This document shows positions 44,093-54,557 of a DNA stretch of 64,000 nt, piece by piece. The DNA lies in contig JAHBWV010000001.1 in assembly GCA_019636845.1 (NCBI GenBank), positions 2,046,001 to 2,110,000 on the forward strand, given 5' to 3'. The DNA is from Phycisphaeraceae bacterium. GTDB taxonomy: Bacteria > Planctomycetota > Phycisphaerae > Phycisphaerales > UBA1924. The first letter of the stretch is position 1. Every line of letters starts with the position of its first letter. The translations under genes and the position numbers were made by a program. Below the pieces are notes generated by a model. That model made no database searches, had not been told where the DNA came from, and was given only the letters and a program-made list of their open reading frames with translations.

Positions 44093-47000
44093 TCACGTCT
44101 TGGTGCCGCTCAGACTCCTCTGGCTCAACCGCTCGGACTTCTTCGACCAGACAATCGGCGCGCCGACCGCGATCGATGAGTACGTGCCGATCGCGACGCC
44201 GACGAGCATCGTGAACGCGAACGCACGCACGCCCGGGCCGCCGAACGCGTACAGAATAACGATCGCCATCAGCGTCGTGCCCGAAGTGATCACCGTACGG
44301 CTGATCGTCTGATTGATCGCGTTATTGATCGCGTCGCGGCTCGCAAACGCGACCTTCCCTCGATTCTCACGGATGCGGTCCATGATGATGATCGTGTCGT
44401 TCAGCGAGTACCCGATGATCGTCAACAACGCAGCGATCAGGTTCAGGTCGATCTTGAACGGCATGATCCCGAGTGACTGTAACGCGGGCTGAAGGGATGG
44501 GATGTCCCACAGGACTTCGGCGAGCGCGACAAATCCCACGCACGTCAGAACGTCATGGAACAGGCACGCGACCGCAGCCGCAGAGTAAAGCGCAGATCCG
44601 AATCGCACCCAGATATAGATCGCGATCAGCAGGATGCTCAGGAGGATCGAGGCAACCGCCTTCGCCTTGAAGTTCTCAGCAACAGCGGCGCTGAAGCTCC
44701 GCACTTCCGCGAGAGTCGTCGGCGTTGTCAGCGACTCAACCGCAAGCCGCCACTCGCGTGTCGCGACGGTTGTCCACCACTGGTCGGGGTTGTCGAACGC
44801 GCTCGTCGCGGGATCATGCACGAGCACGACCGCCCCCGTCACCGCGTCTGGTGTTCCCGAAAGAACGAGGACATCCCGCTTCCGCGACGTCGTGTCCGAG
44901 AAGTCCGGCTGACCACGGAGTGATTCGAGCCGATCCTTGATGTCCTCAAGCGACTGCGCCGGGCTCAGGTTCTCAAGTACGATCGCGACACCGCCGAGAA
45001 AGGGTGTGACGTCGTCGAGCAAGCCCGGGCGATCGATGCTGTCGCCCAGTCTCGGGAACAGAACCTGATACACCGGCGCATCCCTGACGCCCGCCGCCTC
45101 ATCCCGATCAAACGACAGAGAGGGACGCACGTCGAGAACATCCTGGAACGCAGCGGTCAATGACTCGACAACCGAGTTCTGATCGGTCACGGTCGTTCGA
45201 ACGATGAACGTGCTCGAGGTCACGCCGTCGTCTTCCGCGTTGATCGGAAGCACCTCGGCGGATCGCATCTGCGCCAGAGAGCTGCGCTCCCCCGCTCGCT
45301 CGCCGATCCCTCGCACACGCTCCTCGACCTCACGCCGCGTCATCGAGTGGCGTGTTGACACCTGCTCATCGGCGAGCCCGAACCGTAGCGTGACCTGCAC
45401 GCCGCCCCTGAACTCGGTATCGAGCATCCGCTCGCCCCGAACCGCGATCATGACGATCCCGAGCCCGACATACACAACTGAGAAGACGAGAAAGATACCC
45501 CGAAGACGGATCCAGTCGACATTGGGGCTGAGCATCCGGCCGATCGGCTTGATTGCCATCGGCAGCATGGATGTCGCCCGCCACCCGCCGTACGTGACCG
45601 CAGCATCAAAGATCGTGCGTGTGATGAGCAACGCAGAGAAGAGCGTCGCCACTACACCGATACCCAGTGTGATCGCAAAGCCCTTGATCTCCGGCGTGCC
45701 CGTATAGGCCAGCACGACGCACACGATCAGGTTCGTCACGTTGCCGTCAAAGATCGAGCTGAACGCCTTGGCATGGCCGAGCTTCACAGCCGTCCGCATG
45801 TCCTCGCCGCGCTGCAACTCCTCGCGGATACGCTCGAAAATCAGCACGTTCGCGTCGACTGCCATTCCGAACGTCAAGATCACGCCCGCGATACCTGGAA
45901 GCGTGAACGCTGCCCTGTTCAACGCCATCGCGCCGACCACGATCACTGCGGTGCAGCACAGGCCGAAGACCGCGATGCCGCCGCAGAAAAAGTAGTAGAC
46001 AATCATGAACACGCCGATCGCGACCAAAGCGATCCGCCCCGCGCTCACGCCCTGACGCAGATTGTCAGCACCGAGCTCAGGCCCCAGTGTGTTCTCGCTG
46101 ATGGGCTCCGGCGACAGGCGGGCAGTCAGCGAACCCGCCGTCAGCACTCGCACGATATAGGTGATCTCCGCCTGGGAGAAATCACCCATGATGATCCCGT
46201 TCTTCGAGATCGGGTTGTTCAGAACCGGCGCGGTATAGACCTCGTCGTCGAGCAGGACCGCCATCTTGTCGCCGACGTGGTCTCGGGTCAGATCCCCAAG
46301 CCGCACAGCGCCGCGCGCGTCCATCACGAAACTGATCGCCGGCTTGCCGATGTCATCCTGGCTCGCGAACGCGCTCGCAACGCCCCAGGGCCCGTCCTCC
46401 TGGGTCAGACGCGTCGTCCTCGTGTTCCAGCAGAGAACATAGATCTCTCCGTCGTACGCCTCCGCGACCATCCCCCGCTGCACCGCGAAGTACGACGCGG
46501 GGTCCTGCTCCATCGCACGCTGCTGCGCGATGTTCTGATACCAGTTCTCCAACTGGTTGATCTTGTACCAGCCGGCATCGGGCGCCTTCGCGTTCCGAGG
46601 CCCGATCCTCCTCAGTTCGTCACGCAGAGACTGCTCTGAGGGGTGCTCGCCGACATCGCACACGATGCGGAATGAAAGCACGCCCGCGCCTCGAAGCAGA
46701 CGCTTGAGGTCGCTCGAGTCATCAAGCGTGCGTCGCTCGGATTCGAGCGTCGCATACGCCGCGAGAACTTCATCAAGCTGTGCCCCTGCCTCAGGGTGAA
46801 GCTCTCGAATCCTTGACAGCGCACGCTCCCGGGGGCTCGGCAGTGTCACGAAGTTGCCATCCTCACCCTGCAACGTGCGTGTCCTGTTGCTCAGCGAGAG
46901 CGCCTGCCGTATGTCCTCCGCAGACAGATTCGCACGCACCGTCTCCGCACGGGCCGACTCGTACTCCCTCTCACCGGCCGCAACCCCCGCCGCGAGGTCA

Positions 47001-47542
47001 TCCAGCTCGGCCTCTGGACGCCCCTCGGCCTCCGCACGCCGCAAGCCCTCACGAGACGCGGACGCCGCGTCGAACGCTGCCGCCGCTCGCTCGAGTCTCG
47101 CCGCCTGCGCCGAATCCCCGGCAGAGAGTCTCGTGATCTCGGACACGCGATCAGACGGCGCAAGCCGTGCAACGCGATCAACATCCGCCGCAGTCACCAT
47201 CCTCGACCGCACCGCCGCGAGCTTCGCCTCATACGCCGCGGCCAGTTGCTTCACTCGCTCGCCCGGCAGCGGCATCGTGACCTCGATGCGATCCCGCCCC
47301 TGGGCGGTCATCGAGATCTCCATCATGCCGTTCGGATCGACGCGGTTCTTCAGAACCTCAATCGTCCGATTCAGCACATCCCGGGCATCATCGCCGGGCC
47401 TGATCTGGACCGCATACACCAGACTCACCCCGCCGCGCAGGTCCTTTCCCAGCCGGATGTTCTTATCCACCGGAAAGATCGCCGACACGGCGATGACGAG
47501 GATGGCAAGGGAGAAGATCGCGTTGCGAAGAATGTGACGCAT
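44093..47542 (-). CDS. secDF: Protein translocase subunits SecD-SecF fused
   Basis: An 1149-residue single-chain SecDF, the proton-driven motor assisting SecYEG export. The SecD part begins with a membrane helix and LGKDLRGGVSLVYAVQI, has the P1 domain, and carries FGMAVDANVLIFERIREEL in its transmembrane bundle. The SecF part starts near residue 710 (LDTEFRGGVQVTLRFG) and ends with GYSLNDTIIIMDRIRENR and its helices. Between about residues 80 and 255 there is an Ala/Glu/Arg-rich, probably coiled-coil insertion, making the protein some 200 residues longer than a typical SecDF. It is downstream of yajC and tgt, the usual arrangement. Confidence 0.95.
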   Translation of the reverse strand: MRHILRNAIFSLAILVIAVSAIFPVDKNIRLGKDLRGGVSLVYAVQIRPGDDARDVLNRTIEVLKNRVDPNGMMEISMTAQGRDRIEVTMPLPGERVKQLAAAYEAKLAAVRSRMVTAADVDRVARLAPSDRVSEITRLSAGDSAQAARLERAAAAFDAASASREGLRRAEAEGRPEAELDDLAAGVAAGEREYESARAETVRANLSAEDIRQALSLSNRTRTLQGEDGNFVTLPSPRERALSRIRELHPEAGAQLDEVLAAYATLESERRTLDDSSDLKRLLRGAGVLSFRIVCDVGEHPSEQSLRDELRRIGPRNAKAPDAGWYKINQLENWYQNIAQQRAMEQDPASYFAVQRGMVAEAYDGEIYVLCWNTRTTRLTQEDGPWGVASAFASQDDIGKPAISFVMDARGAVRLGDLTRDHVGDKMAVLLDDEVYTAPVLNNPISKNGIIMGDFSQAEITYIVRVLTAGSLTARLSPEPISENTLGPELGADNLRQGVSAGRIALVAIGVFMIVYYFFCGGIAVFGLCCTAVIVVGAMALNRAAFTLPGIAGVILTFGMAVDANVLIFERIREELQRGEDMRTAVKLGHAKAFSSIFDGNVTNLIVCVVLAYTGTPEIKGFAITLGIGVVATLFSALLITRTIFDAAVTYGGWRATSMLPMAIKPIGRMLSPNVDWIRLRGIFLVFSVVYVGLGIVMIAVRGERMLDTEFRGGVQVTLRFGLADEQVSTRHSMTRREVEERVRGIGERAGERSSLAQMRSAEVLPINAEDDGVTSSTFIVRTTVTDQNSVVESLTAAFQDVLDVRPSLSFDRDEAAGVRDAPVYQVLFPRLGDSIDRPGLLDDVTPFLGGVAIVLENLSPAQSLEDIKDRLESLRGQPDFSDTTSRKRDVLVLSGTPDAVTGAVVLVHDPATSAFDNPDQWWTTVATREWRLAVESLTTPTTLAEVRSFSAAVAENFKAKAVASILLSILLIAIYIWVRFGSALYSAAAVACLFHDVLTCVGFVALAEVLWDIPSLQPALQSLGIMPFKIDLNLIAALLTIIGYSLNDTIIIMDRIRENRGKVAFASRDAINNAINQTISRTVITSGTTLMAIVILYAFGGPGVRAFAFTMLVGVAIGTYSSIAVGAPIVWSKKSERLSQRSLSGTKT

Positions 47543-47650
47543 AGAGACCGCTCAGGTGTACAGGAACAGGGCCACACGGGCCCCCTCAAGACCGGGCAGG
47601 AAGGATAGCCCCCCGGGAACCGAACGCCCGGTGGCACGGCTCTCAAGCGG

Positions 47651-48151
47651 TCAGACCCCCGCCCCGGTCGCCTCACGCTGGAACGCGTTGGGCTTCTCCT
47701 CCACGGCACGTTCTGAGCCCCCGGCCGACTGGATCACACCAGTGATCGCTGCCTTCGCGAACCGCAGACGCACATTGGAGTTCTCGTCCACTCGGAGCAC
47801 AACCTCGTCATTTCTCACCTCGGCTACATGCCCGATGATCCCGCCGACAGTCTGCACCTTGTCGTTCTTCTTAAGCGAAGAGATCAGCTGCTCACGCCGC
47901 TTCCTCTCCTTCCGACCCGAAAAGACGGTCATCAGCACCATCATGACCAGCATCAGGACGATCATCGTCATGAAGAACGAGCCGCCACCCTGCTGGGCTG
48001 CCCCGGTTCGGGGGCCGACCGGCTGCTGCTCCCCAGTGCCAGGAGCCGCCGTCGAGGGTGCCCAGCCCGGTCCGGCCGCAGCATCCTGCATCGCCATCGC
48101 CTGCAACGAACCGATCTGGCCGATCCAAGACATCGAGATCACATCGGACAT
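47651..48151 (-). CDS. yajC: Preprotein translocase subunit YajC
   Basis: A 166-residue YajC, accessory to SecDF. The family core is one membrane helix (MTMIVLMLVMMVLMTVFSG) followed by RKERKRREQLISSLKKNDKV, TVGGIIGHVAEV and VVLRVDENSNVRLRFAKAAI. It has an unusual N-terminal extension of about 65 residues, Ala/Gly/Pro/Gln-rich, before the helix. ATG 48151 has AAAGG 8 bases upstream; the earlier ATG at 48208 overlaps the tgt stop and is less likely. It lies between tgt and secDF. Confidence 0.92.
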   Translation of the reverse strand: MSDVISMSWIGQIGSLQAMAMQDAAAGPGWAPSTAAPGTGEQQPVGPRTGAAQQGGGSFFMTMIVLMLVMMVLMTVFSGRKERKRREQLISSLKKNDKVQTVGGIIGHVAEVRNDEVVLRVDENSNVRLRFAKAAITGVIQSAGGSERAVEEKPNAFQREATGAGV

Positions 48152-48204
48152 GTGGAAGACCTTTCCTGCGGGATGAACTTCCGCAAGAGCGATGTTAGGG
48201 GCGA

Positions 48205-49479
48205 TCAATCACGCATGGCGGCAGCCACCGGCCATCGATCAAAAAATCCCGCCCATCCGCCCCCGGCAATGCAGTCACGAATATCCACCATCAAACGCTG
48301 GAAGTGTCTGAGGTTGTGGATGCTCACCAGCGTCGGACCCAACATCTCCCCCGCCATGAACAGATGGCGTATGTAGGCACGAGAAAACACGCCCCCTCCA
48401 CCCTCGATCGCCCCGGGGAGTGACCAGCCATGCGCACCGGGGCAGCACGCGTAACAGTCACACCCATCCTCAATCGGCCCGTCATCTTCTGCGAATCGCT
48501 GGTTCCGAAGCCGAATCTGCCCCGTGCGGGTAAAGGCGTTTGCGTTCCGACCGTTCCGTGTCGGCAGCACACAGTCGAACATGTCGATGCCCGCACGCAC
48601 CGCATCCACAATGTCCCTCTCATAGCCCACACCCATCAAGTATCGAGGCCTTGAGTCGGGCAAGAGCGGCGCCGTGTGCCTCACCACCCTGGCAATCTGA
48701 TCACCGGACTCGCCCACCGCCACGCCGCCGATCGCATAACCCGGGAGGTCGATCTGGCAGACACGCTCAGCAGACCACGTCCGCCGATCAAGGTCCGTCC
48801 CGCCTTGAACAATGCCGAAGAGTGCCTGCGAAGACGCACGCCCATGAGCCCTCGCGCACCTCTCGAGCCAACGAATAGTCCTCTCGTTGGCAGTATCCAG
48901 ACGCGCCGCGTGGTCGTACGCCCGGCCCCGCTTCTTCCCACCCTGCGCCCGCTCGTCCCGGCTCATCGCCTGCAAGAGACGCTCCTGCTCGGGCGCAACC
49001 ACCGCCGGATCGATCGAGGGCGGACAGTCATCGAACGCCATGATGATGTCAGCACCCAACTCGTTCTGCACATGGATCGCACGCTCAGGAGTCAGCCGCA
49101 CTTCGGATCCATCAACGATCGACTTGAACGTCACCCCGTCATCATCCACGCGATTCATCGACGCCAGCGAATACGCCTGATACCCGCCAGAATCCGTCAG
49201 GATTGGCGCGTTCCAGCCCATAAACCGGTGCACGCCTCCACGCCGCGAGATCAACTCCGAACCCGGGCGCAGCATCAGGTGATACGTGTTGTTCAAGAGG
49301 ATCTGCGCCCCCGTCGCCGCGACCTGCTGAGGCAGCACGCCCTTCACCGACCCCCTCGTCCCGACAGGCATGAACGCAGGCGTATCGAACCCGCCGTGAA
49401 GCGTCTCGACCCGCCCCACACGCGCCCGCGATTCGGCGCAACGCGAGAGCACCTGAAATCGCAGCGGCTCGGAACTCAC
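48205..49479 (-). CDS. tgt: Queuine tRNA-ribosyltransferase
   Basis: A 424-residue tRNA-guanine transglycosylase that puts preQ1 (or queuine) in place of G34 in tRNAs with GUN anticodons. Seen: FDTPAFMPVGTRGSVKGV, NNTYHLMLRPG, LTDSGGYQAYSL (nucleophile/substrate region), MAFDDCPP, RYLMGVGYERDIVDAV, the zinc site CDCYACCPGAH, and the His further on. It starts with ATGA overlapping the rhomboid stop and is followed by yajC, the classic tgt-yajC-secDF order. Confidence 0.96.
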   Translation of the reverse strand: MSSEPLRFQVLSRCAESRARVGRVETLHGGFDTPAFMPVGTRGSVKGVLPQQVAATGAQILLNNTYHLMLRPGSELISRRGGVHRFMGWNAPILTDSGGYQAYSLASMNRVDDDGVTFKSIVDGSEVRLTPERAIHVQNELGADIIMAFDDCPPSIDPAVVAPEQERLLQAMSRDERAQGGKKRGRAYDHAARLDTANERTIRWLERCARAHGRASSQALFGIVQGGTDLDRRTWSAERVCQIDLPGYAIGGVAVGESGDQIARVVRHTAPLLPDSRPRYLMGVGYERDIVDAVRAGIDMFDCVLPTRNGRNANAFTRTGQIRLRNQRFAEDDGPIEDGCDCYACCPGAHGWSLPGAIEGGGGVFSRAYIRHLFMAGEMLGPTLVSIHNLRHFQRLMVDIRDCIAGGGWAGFFDRWPVAAAMRD

Positions 49480-50579
49480 GCGTCAGCCCCGCGCCCGCGT
49501 GCTGTCGCAGATTGCAGCGTCCGGCGCTCAGCACCAGTAAGACTGTCCGCGCCGGTCGCTCTCACCTTCGCGAGAATGCGATCGATCTCGCGCTCCGTGT
49601 CCACACCCACTCCGCCGCGCCCTCGCTGCCCCTGAGGCCTTCGCGAATCAGTGAACACATCGAAGAAATCTCTCAACAGGTGCGAATGGCGGATGAAGTA
49701 GTACCCCGCGATCGCCCCTCCGACATGCGCCGCGTCCCCGCCGGCGTTCTTCCCACCCGACAGCAGATTCAGGATCGAGAAGAGCACATACCCGTACGCG
49801 AACCACGGAAGCGGAATCCCGATCGGGATGAACAGCAACTGAACGCTCTCGCGGGGCTCGAGATACGCACACGCAACGATCACCCCGAACACCCCAGCAG
49901 ACGCTCCGACCAGCGGCATCATCGTCGCGTGGAACAGAAGCCCCGGGATCTGGAACGGCAACACGTTGCCTAGAACGTTGAGCAAGAGATACGCCAACCC
50001 GCCGAAAATCCCGCATACGAGGTAGAACGCGGCGTACTTCTTGAACCCCAGATTCCTCTCGACCGTGCCGCCGAAGAAGTACAACCCGAGCATGTTGAGC
50101 AGCAGGTGCGCAAAGTTCGCGTGCAGGAACTGGAACGTCACAAGACGCCAGACCTCCACCCGCTGAAACCCCTGATAGGTGGAAAAATGCCCGAACGCCG
50201 TGAGCGGATCCATCATCTGGTACAACGCCGTCCCGACGATCTGATTCGTACCCTCGACAAGAATCGGACGGCGAAAGTAGCCCGACGAAGGAATCGGCGT
50301 TCCGGGCGCAACCGGCTGCCCCCCTGTCGTCAGCATCTGGTCAAGAATCACCAGTTTCGCTTTCTGCGGAGTACTCGGCTCGATACTCCGCTCGATCAGC
50401 ACCGGCACGCCCCTCCCAGAGAGCAGGATCCCCAGCACGAAGATCGCGACATTCAGTCCGATCAGCCACGCGTTGAAGGACAACAGTCTCAGCGACCCAA
50501 CGCCAAGACGCATACGGCCAGATGTCGAACCGCGAGCCCTCCCTTGATGGCGAGCATAATCACGATCGCTGATGCCCAT
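49476..50579 (-). CDS. Rhomboid family intramembrane serine protease
   Basis: A 367-residue rhomboid. Six or so membrane helices are visible, with the catalytic Ser in VGASAGVFGV and the catalytic His in DAAHVGGAIAGY; the N-terminal HANFAHLLLNMLGLYFFG is also conserved. The C-terminus carries a short cytoplasmic helix-loop motif, EIDRILAKVRATGADSLT with ER-x-TL after it, nearly the same as in the M50 protease encoded upstream. ATG 50579 is the likely start. An in-frame upstream start at 50756 would overlap the M50 gene and adds unlikely sequence. Its stop overlaps the tgt start. Confidence 0.9.
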   Translation of the reverse strand: MGISDRDYARHQGRARGSTSGRMRLGVGSLRLLSFNAWLIGLNVAIFVLGILLSGRGVPVLIERSIEPSTPQKAKLVILDQMLTTGGQPVAPGTPIPSSGYFRRPILVEGTNQIVGTALYQMMDPLTAFGHFSTYQGFQRVEVWRLVTFQFLHANFAHLLLNMLGLYFFGGTVERNLGFKKYAAFYLVCGIFGGLAYLLLNVLGNVLPFQIPGLLFHATMMPLVGASAGVFGVIVACAYLEPRESVQLLFIPIGIPLPWFAYGYVLFSILNLLSGGKNAGGDAAHVGGAIAGYYFIRHSHLLRDFFDVFTDSRRPQGQRGRGGVGVDTEREIDRILAKVRATGADSLTGAERRTLQSATARGRGADA

Positions 50580-50727
50580 GCCGATCCCGACCTCCGTTCC
50601 GAATCTCAAACACGAAATGCGACTGCCGATTGTTGACCGGGGTTCCGTACCGAGTGCCCAGACTACAGGAAATATCGGCGATCGCCCCTCTACCGACGTA
50701 GAACCCACGTTCAGGGCGAAACCCGGC

Positions 50728-51762
50728 CTACCGCTCCGCTGCCGGTTTCGACGCACGCCCGAGCGTCTGTCGCTCCTTCTTCGTCAGACTCGCCATCCCC
50801 TCCCGCGAGATCTTCGCGAGGATCCGGTCGATCTCCTGCTGAAGCCGCGCCCGCTCTTCACGCTGGGCCGCCTGCTTCTTCGCCGCTCTCTCGAACGCCG
50901 CCTGCTCCCGACGGCTTGCCTCAGACTGGATCCCGGCCATCGCGTATCCCCCGCCATCAGCCAGGAACGCCATCCGCTTCCGCTCAACCCAGCATGTCAT
51001 CCCACCGAACAGAGCGATCGCCATCAACGTGGTCTGGCCGCCCACCATCCCGAGCACAAACAGGCCCGCGGCTCCAACAAGCCCGATCCGCGTTGCGATA
51101 TCCATCGAACGCTCATACCCCATCCGCGCCCACAGCAGCGATTGCAGAATCCGACCCCCGTCCAGCGGAAAGACCGGACACAGCACGTTGAACGCGAGCA
51201 GAATCAGGTTCGTGTAGTACGCCCACCACAACGCAACCATGCCCCAGCTGTCGAGAATACCCAGCGGAACACGCGGCTGGAACGGGTTGAAGACCACACT
51301 CCCCCACCCCTGACCAAATGCCAGCAGCAGGCCCCCAAGCACCGGAAGAAGCACCACATTCACCAGCGGCCCGCCCACGGCTGTCACCAGGTGCGCCCGC
51401 CAGTGACGCGGCGGGTTGCACGACGCAAGCCCGCCAAGAGGCCACATCAGAATCTCATCCGCCTCACCCTGTACCCAGCGGCATGCGAAGCAGTGCCCGA
51501 ACTCATGCAGCAAAACAAGCACAAACAGCAACCCCATGCCCATCAGCATGTGGCCGACGCCCATGGTCGCGCTCGACGCCGACCAGATCAGCTTCATGAT
51601 GATCAACAGAATGAAAAGGACGTGGACCTTGACGCGGATCTGGAACGCCGTGAACAGCGGCACCGCCCATGAAAACGGATTCTCTCCGTCGCCAAAGACA
51701 CGTCTCAGCCAGTTCCCCCGGCCAGAGCCGCCCCGCTGATAGTCCCGATCCTGCCAACCCAT
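50728..51762 (-). CDS. M50 family site-2 protease
   Basis: A 344-residue membrane metalloprotease. LLHEFGHCFACRWVQG holds the zinc HExxH; LCPVFPLDGGRILQS gives the third-ligand Asp. About six membrane helices surround them. The cytoplasmic C-tail is helical and charged and ends in QEIDRILAKISREGMASLT followed by KKERQTL, shared with the rhomboid downstream. The gap to the rhomboid start is 148 bp. The NUDIX gene precedes it by 9 bases. Confidence 0.9.
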   Translation of the reverse strand: MGWQDRDYQRGGSGRGNWLRRVFGDGENPFSWAVPLFTAFQIRVKVHVLFILLIIMKLIWSASSATMGVGHMLMGMGLLFVLVLLHEFGHCFACRWVQGEADEILMWPLGGLASCNPPRHWRAHLVTAVGGPLVNVVLLPVLGGLLLAFGQGWGSVVFNPFQPRVPLGILDSWGMVALWWAYYTNLILLAFNVLCPVFPLDGGRILQSLLWARMGYERSMDIATRIGLVGAAGLFVLGMVGGQTTLMAIALFGGMTCWVERKRMAFLADGGGYAMAGIQSEASRREQAAFERAAKKQAAQREERARLQQEIDRILAKISREGMASLTKKERQTLGRASKPAAER

Positions 51763-51771
51763 GGCTCATTC

Positions 51772-52344
51772 CTACAGCATGCCCCGACGGGCCGCCGCCA
51801 GAAGACACACAATCGACTTCCCATCGGCCAGATCGCCGCTCTCGATCATCGCAAGCACACGCCCGACGGGCACCAGTTCAACCGTCATCCACTCATCCGG
51901 CTCCGGCCTCGCGCCGACGTGGGTGAGCCCGTACGCCGCATACGCCCACATCACCTCGTCAGTCATCCCGGGCGTCGTGTAGAAGCGACAGATTGGCGAG
52001 AGGTGCTGCGCCGAATAGCCGGTCTCCTCAACCAACTCCCTGTGCGCCGTCACCTCGACCGGCTCTCCCCGCTCAATCGTGCCCGCTGGCAACTCCCAGA
52101 TCACCTTGCCATGCTCGCCCAGCAACGGGCGATAGTTGCGGATCATGACAACAACCCGACCGTCCTGCGTGTCCATGATCGGAAGCAGCACGACCGCGCC
52201 CGGGTGCCTGATGCCCGGAACCTCATAGGTCGTGCTGCCACGCTCTACAGTTATAGATTCATACGAGAATTTGCGCGTCTTGTGGATGGTCTTCCGAGAG
52301 ACAACCCGACCCGGCGAACCATCCATGCGTGCCGTGGATTCCAT
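51772..52344 (-). CDS. NUDIX hydrolase, ADP-ribose pyrophosphatase type
   Basis: A 190-residue NUDIX protein. The full Nudix box G-x5-E-x7-R-E-x2-E-E-x-G runs through GTIERGEPVEVTAHRELVEE, and TTPGMTDEVMWAYAAYGL follows, typical of ADP-ribose/sugar-nucleotide diphosphatases. The start is uncertain: ATG 52344 is chosen as giving the normal 190-residue size; 52326 and 52386 are also in frame. It lies between enolase (50 bp upstream) and the M50 gene. Confidence 0.87.
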   Translation of the reverse strand: MESTARMDGSPGRVVSRKTIHKTRKFSYESITVERGSTTYEVPGIRHPGAVVLLPIMDTQDGRVVVMIRNYRPLLGEHGKVIWELPAGTIERGEPVEVTAHRELVEETGYSAQHLSPICRFYTTPGMTDEVMWAYAAYGLTHVGARPEPDEWMTVELVPVGRVLAMIESGDLADGKSIVCLLAAARRGML

Positions 52345-52394
52345 CGACCGATTGTACCGATACTCTGCCTTGCGGTGCCGATCCATCCCGGGTA

Positions 52395-53723
<1,329 letters not shown>

Positions 53724-53827
53724 TCAAAGCGGCACGCCGAGCGAGAGACAAGACTAGGTCGCCTCCTCGACTTCCGGTGCGCCCCGATCGCTCGCAAACG
53801 GGTAAGATCACGCCACAGAACACCCCT

Positions 53828-54535
53828 ATGCCAACCACACCCGAAGGTTTCGCGAATCGGATCAACGGACTCCGCCAAGACTTGGCGGCACAGGCACGCC
53901 GCGTTCAGGCATTGGTCGAGTGCGCGTTCGATTCGTTCTTCTCCCGCGATCAACAGCGGGCCGCTTCTGTTCCCCGGCTCGACGACGAGATCGATCGCAT
54001 CGATGTCGAGCTCGAGCGGGCATCGGTCTCGCTCCTCGCCGACGCGACAAGCCAGGGCGCGCAACTGGATCAACTCCAACTCCGCCACGTCCTGACGATC
54101 GTGAAGGTCAACAACGAGCTCGAGCGTATCGCCGATGTCGGAGTCGCCATCGCCGAAGCCGTCTCCCGTGTGCCGGCCGCGATGCCGGTCTGTCCCCCGA
54201 CACTGCGTGTGATGACCAACAGCGTCGTCGGCATCGTCCGAGATGTCGGGCTCGCTGTCGATCGCACCGACGCACGCCTCGCCAAGGTCGTGCTGCAGAG
54301 CGAGGACGCCGTCGCCGCGTTCAAGGCCGCGCTGCTCCGCAACGCCGAAGACCAGATCGCCTCGGGCAAGATGTCCGTAGACTTCGCGTTCGTGATCCAC
54401 GAACTGGCAACCCGCTGCGAAGACATCGCCGACCACTGCACGAACATCGCCGAGCAGGTCCTCTACCTCGCCACCGGAACGATCGTGCGCCACCAGGAAG
54501 GCCACTGGGTCGAGATCCCACCGGCATCCGACTGA
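53828..54535 (+). CDS. phoU: PhoU family protein
   Basis: A 235-residue all-helical PhoU-type protein, a regulator of phosphate uptake. Two PhoU repeats are visible: VECAFDSFFSRDQQRAA with LDDEIDRIDVELERA, then the second with IHELATRCEDIADHCTNIAE, which includes the E/D-x3-D metal-binding pattern. ATG 53828 was chosen; an upstream in-frame start at 53666 overlaps the divergent enolase leader. No pst transporter genes are nearby, so it may be one of several PhoU copies. Confidence 0.85.
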   Translation: MPTTPEGFANRINGLRQDLAAQARRVQALVECAFDSFFSRDQQRAASVPRLDDEIDRIDVELERASVSLLADATSQGAQLDQLQLRHVLTIVKVNNELERIADVGVAIAEAVSRVPAAMPVCPPTLRVMTNSVVGIVRDVGLAVDRTDARLAKVVLQSEDAVAAFKAALLRNAEDQIASGKMSVDFAFVIHELATRCEDIADHCTNIAEQVLYLATGTIVRHQEGHWVEIPPASD

Positions 54536-54557
54536 TCGCAACGCTCGGCCCCTCACA

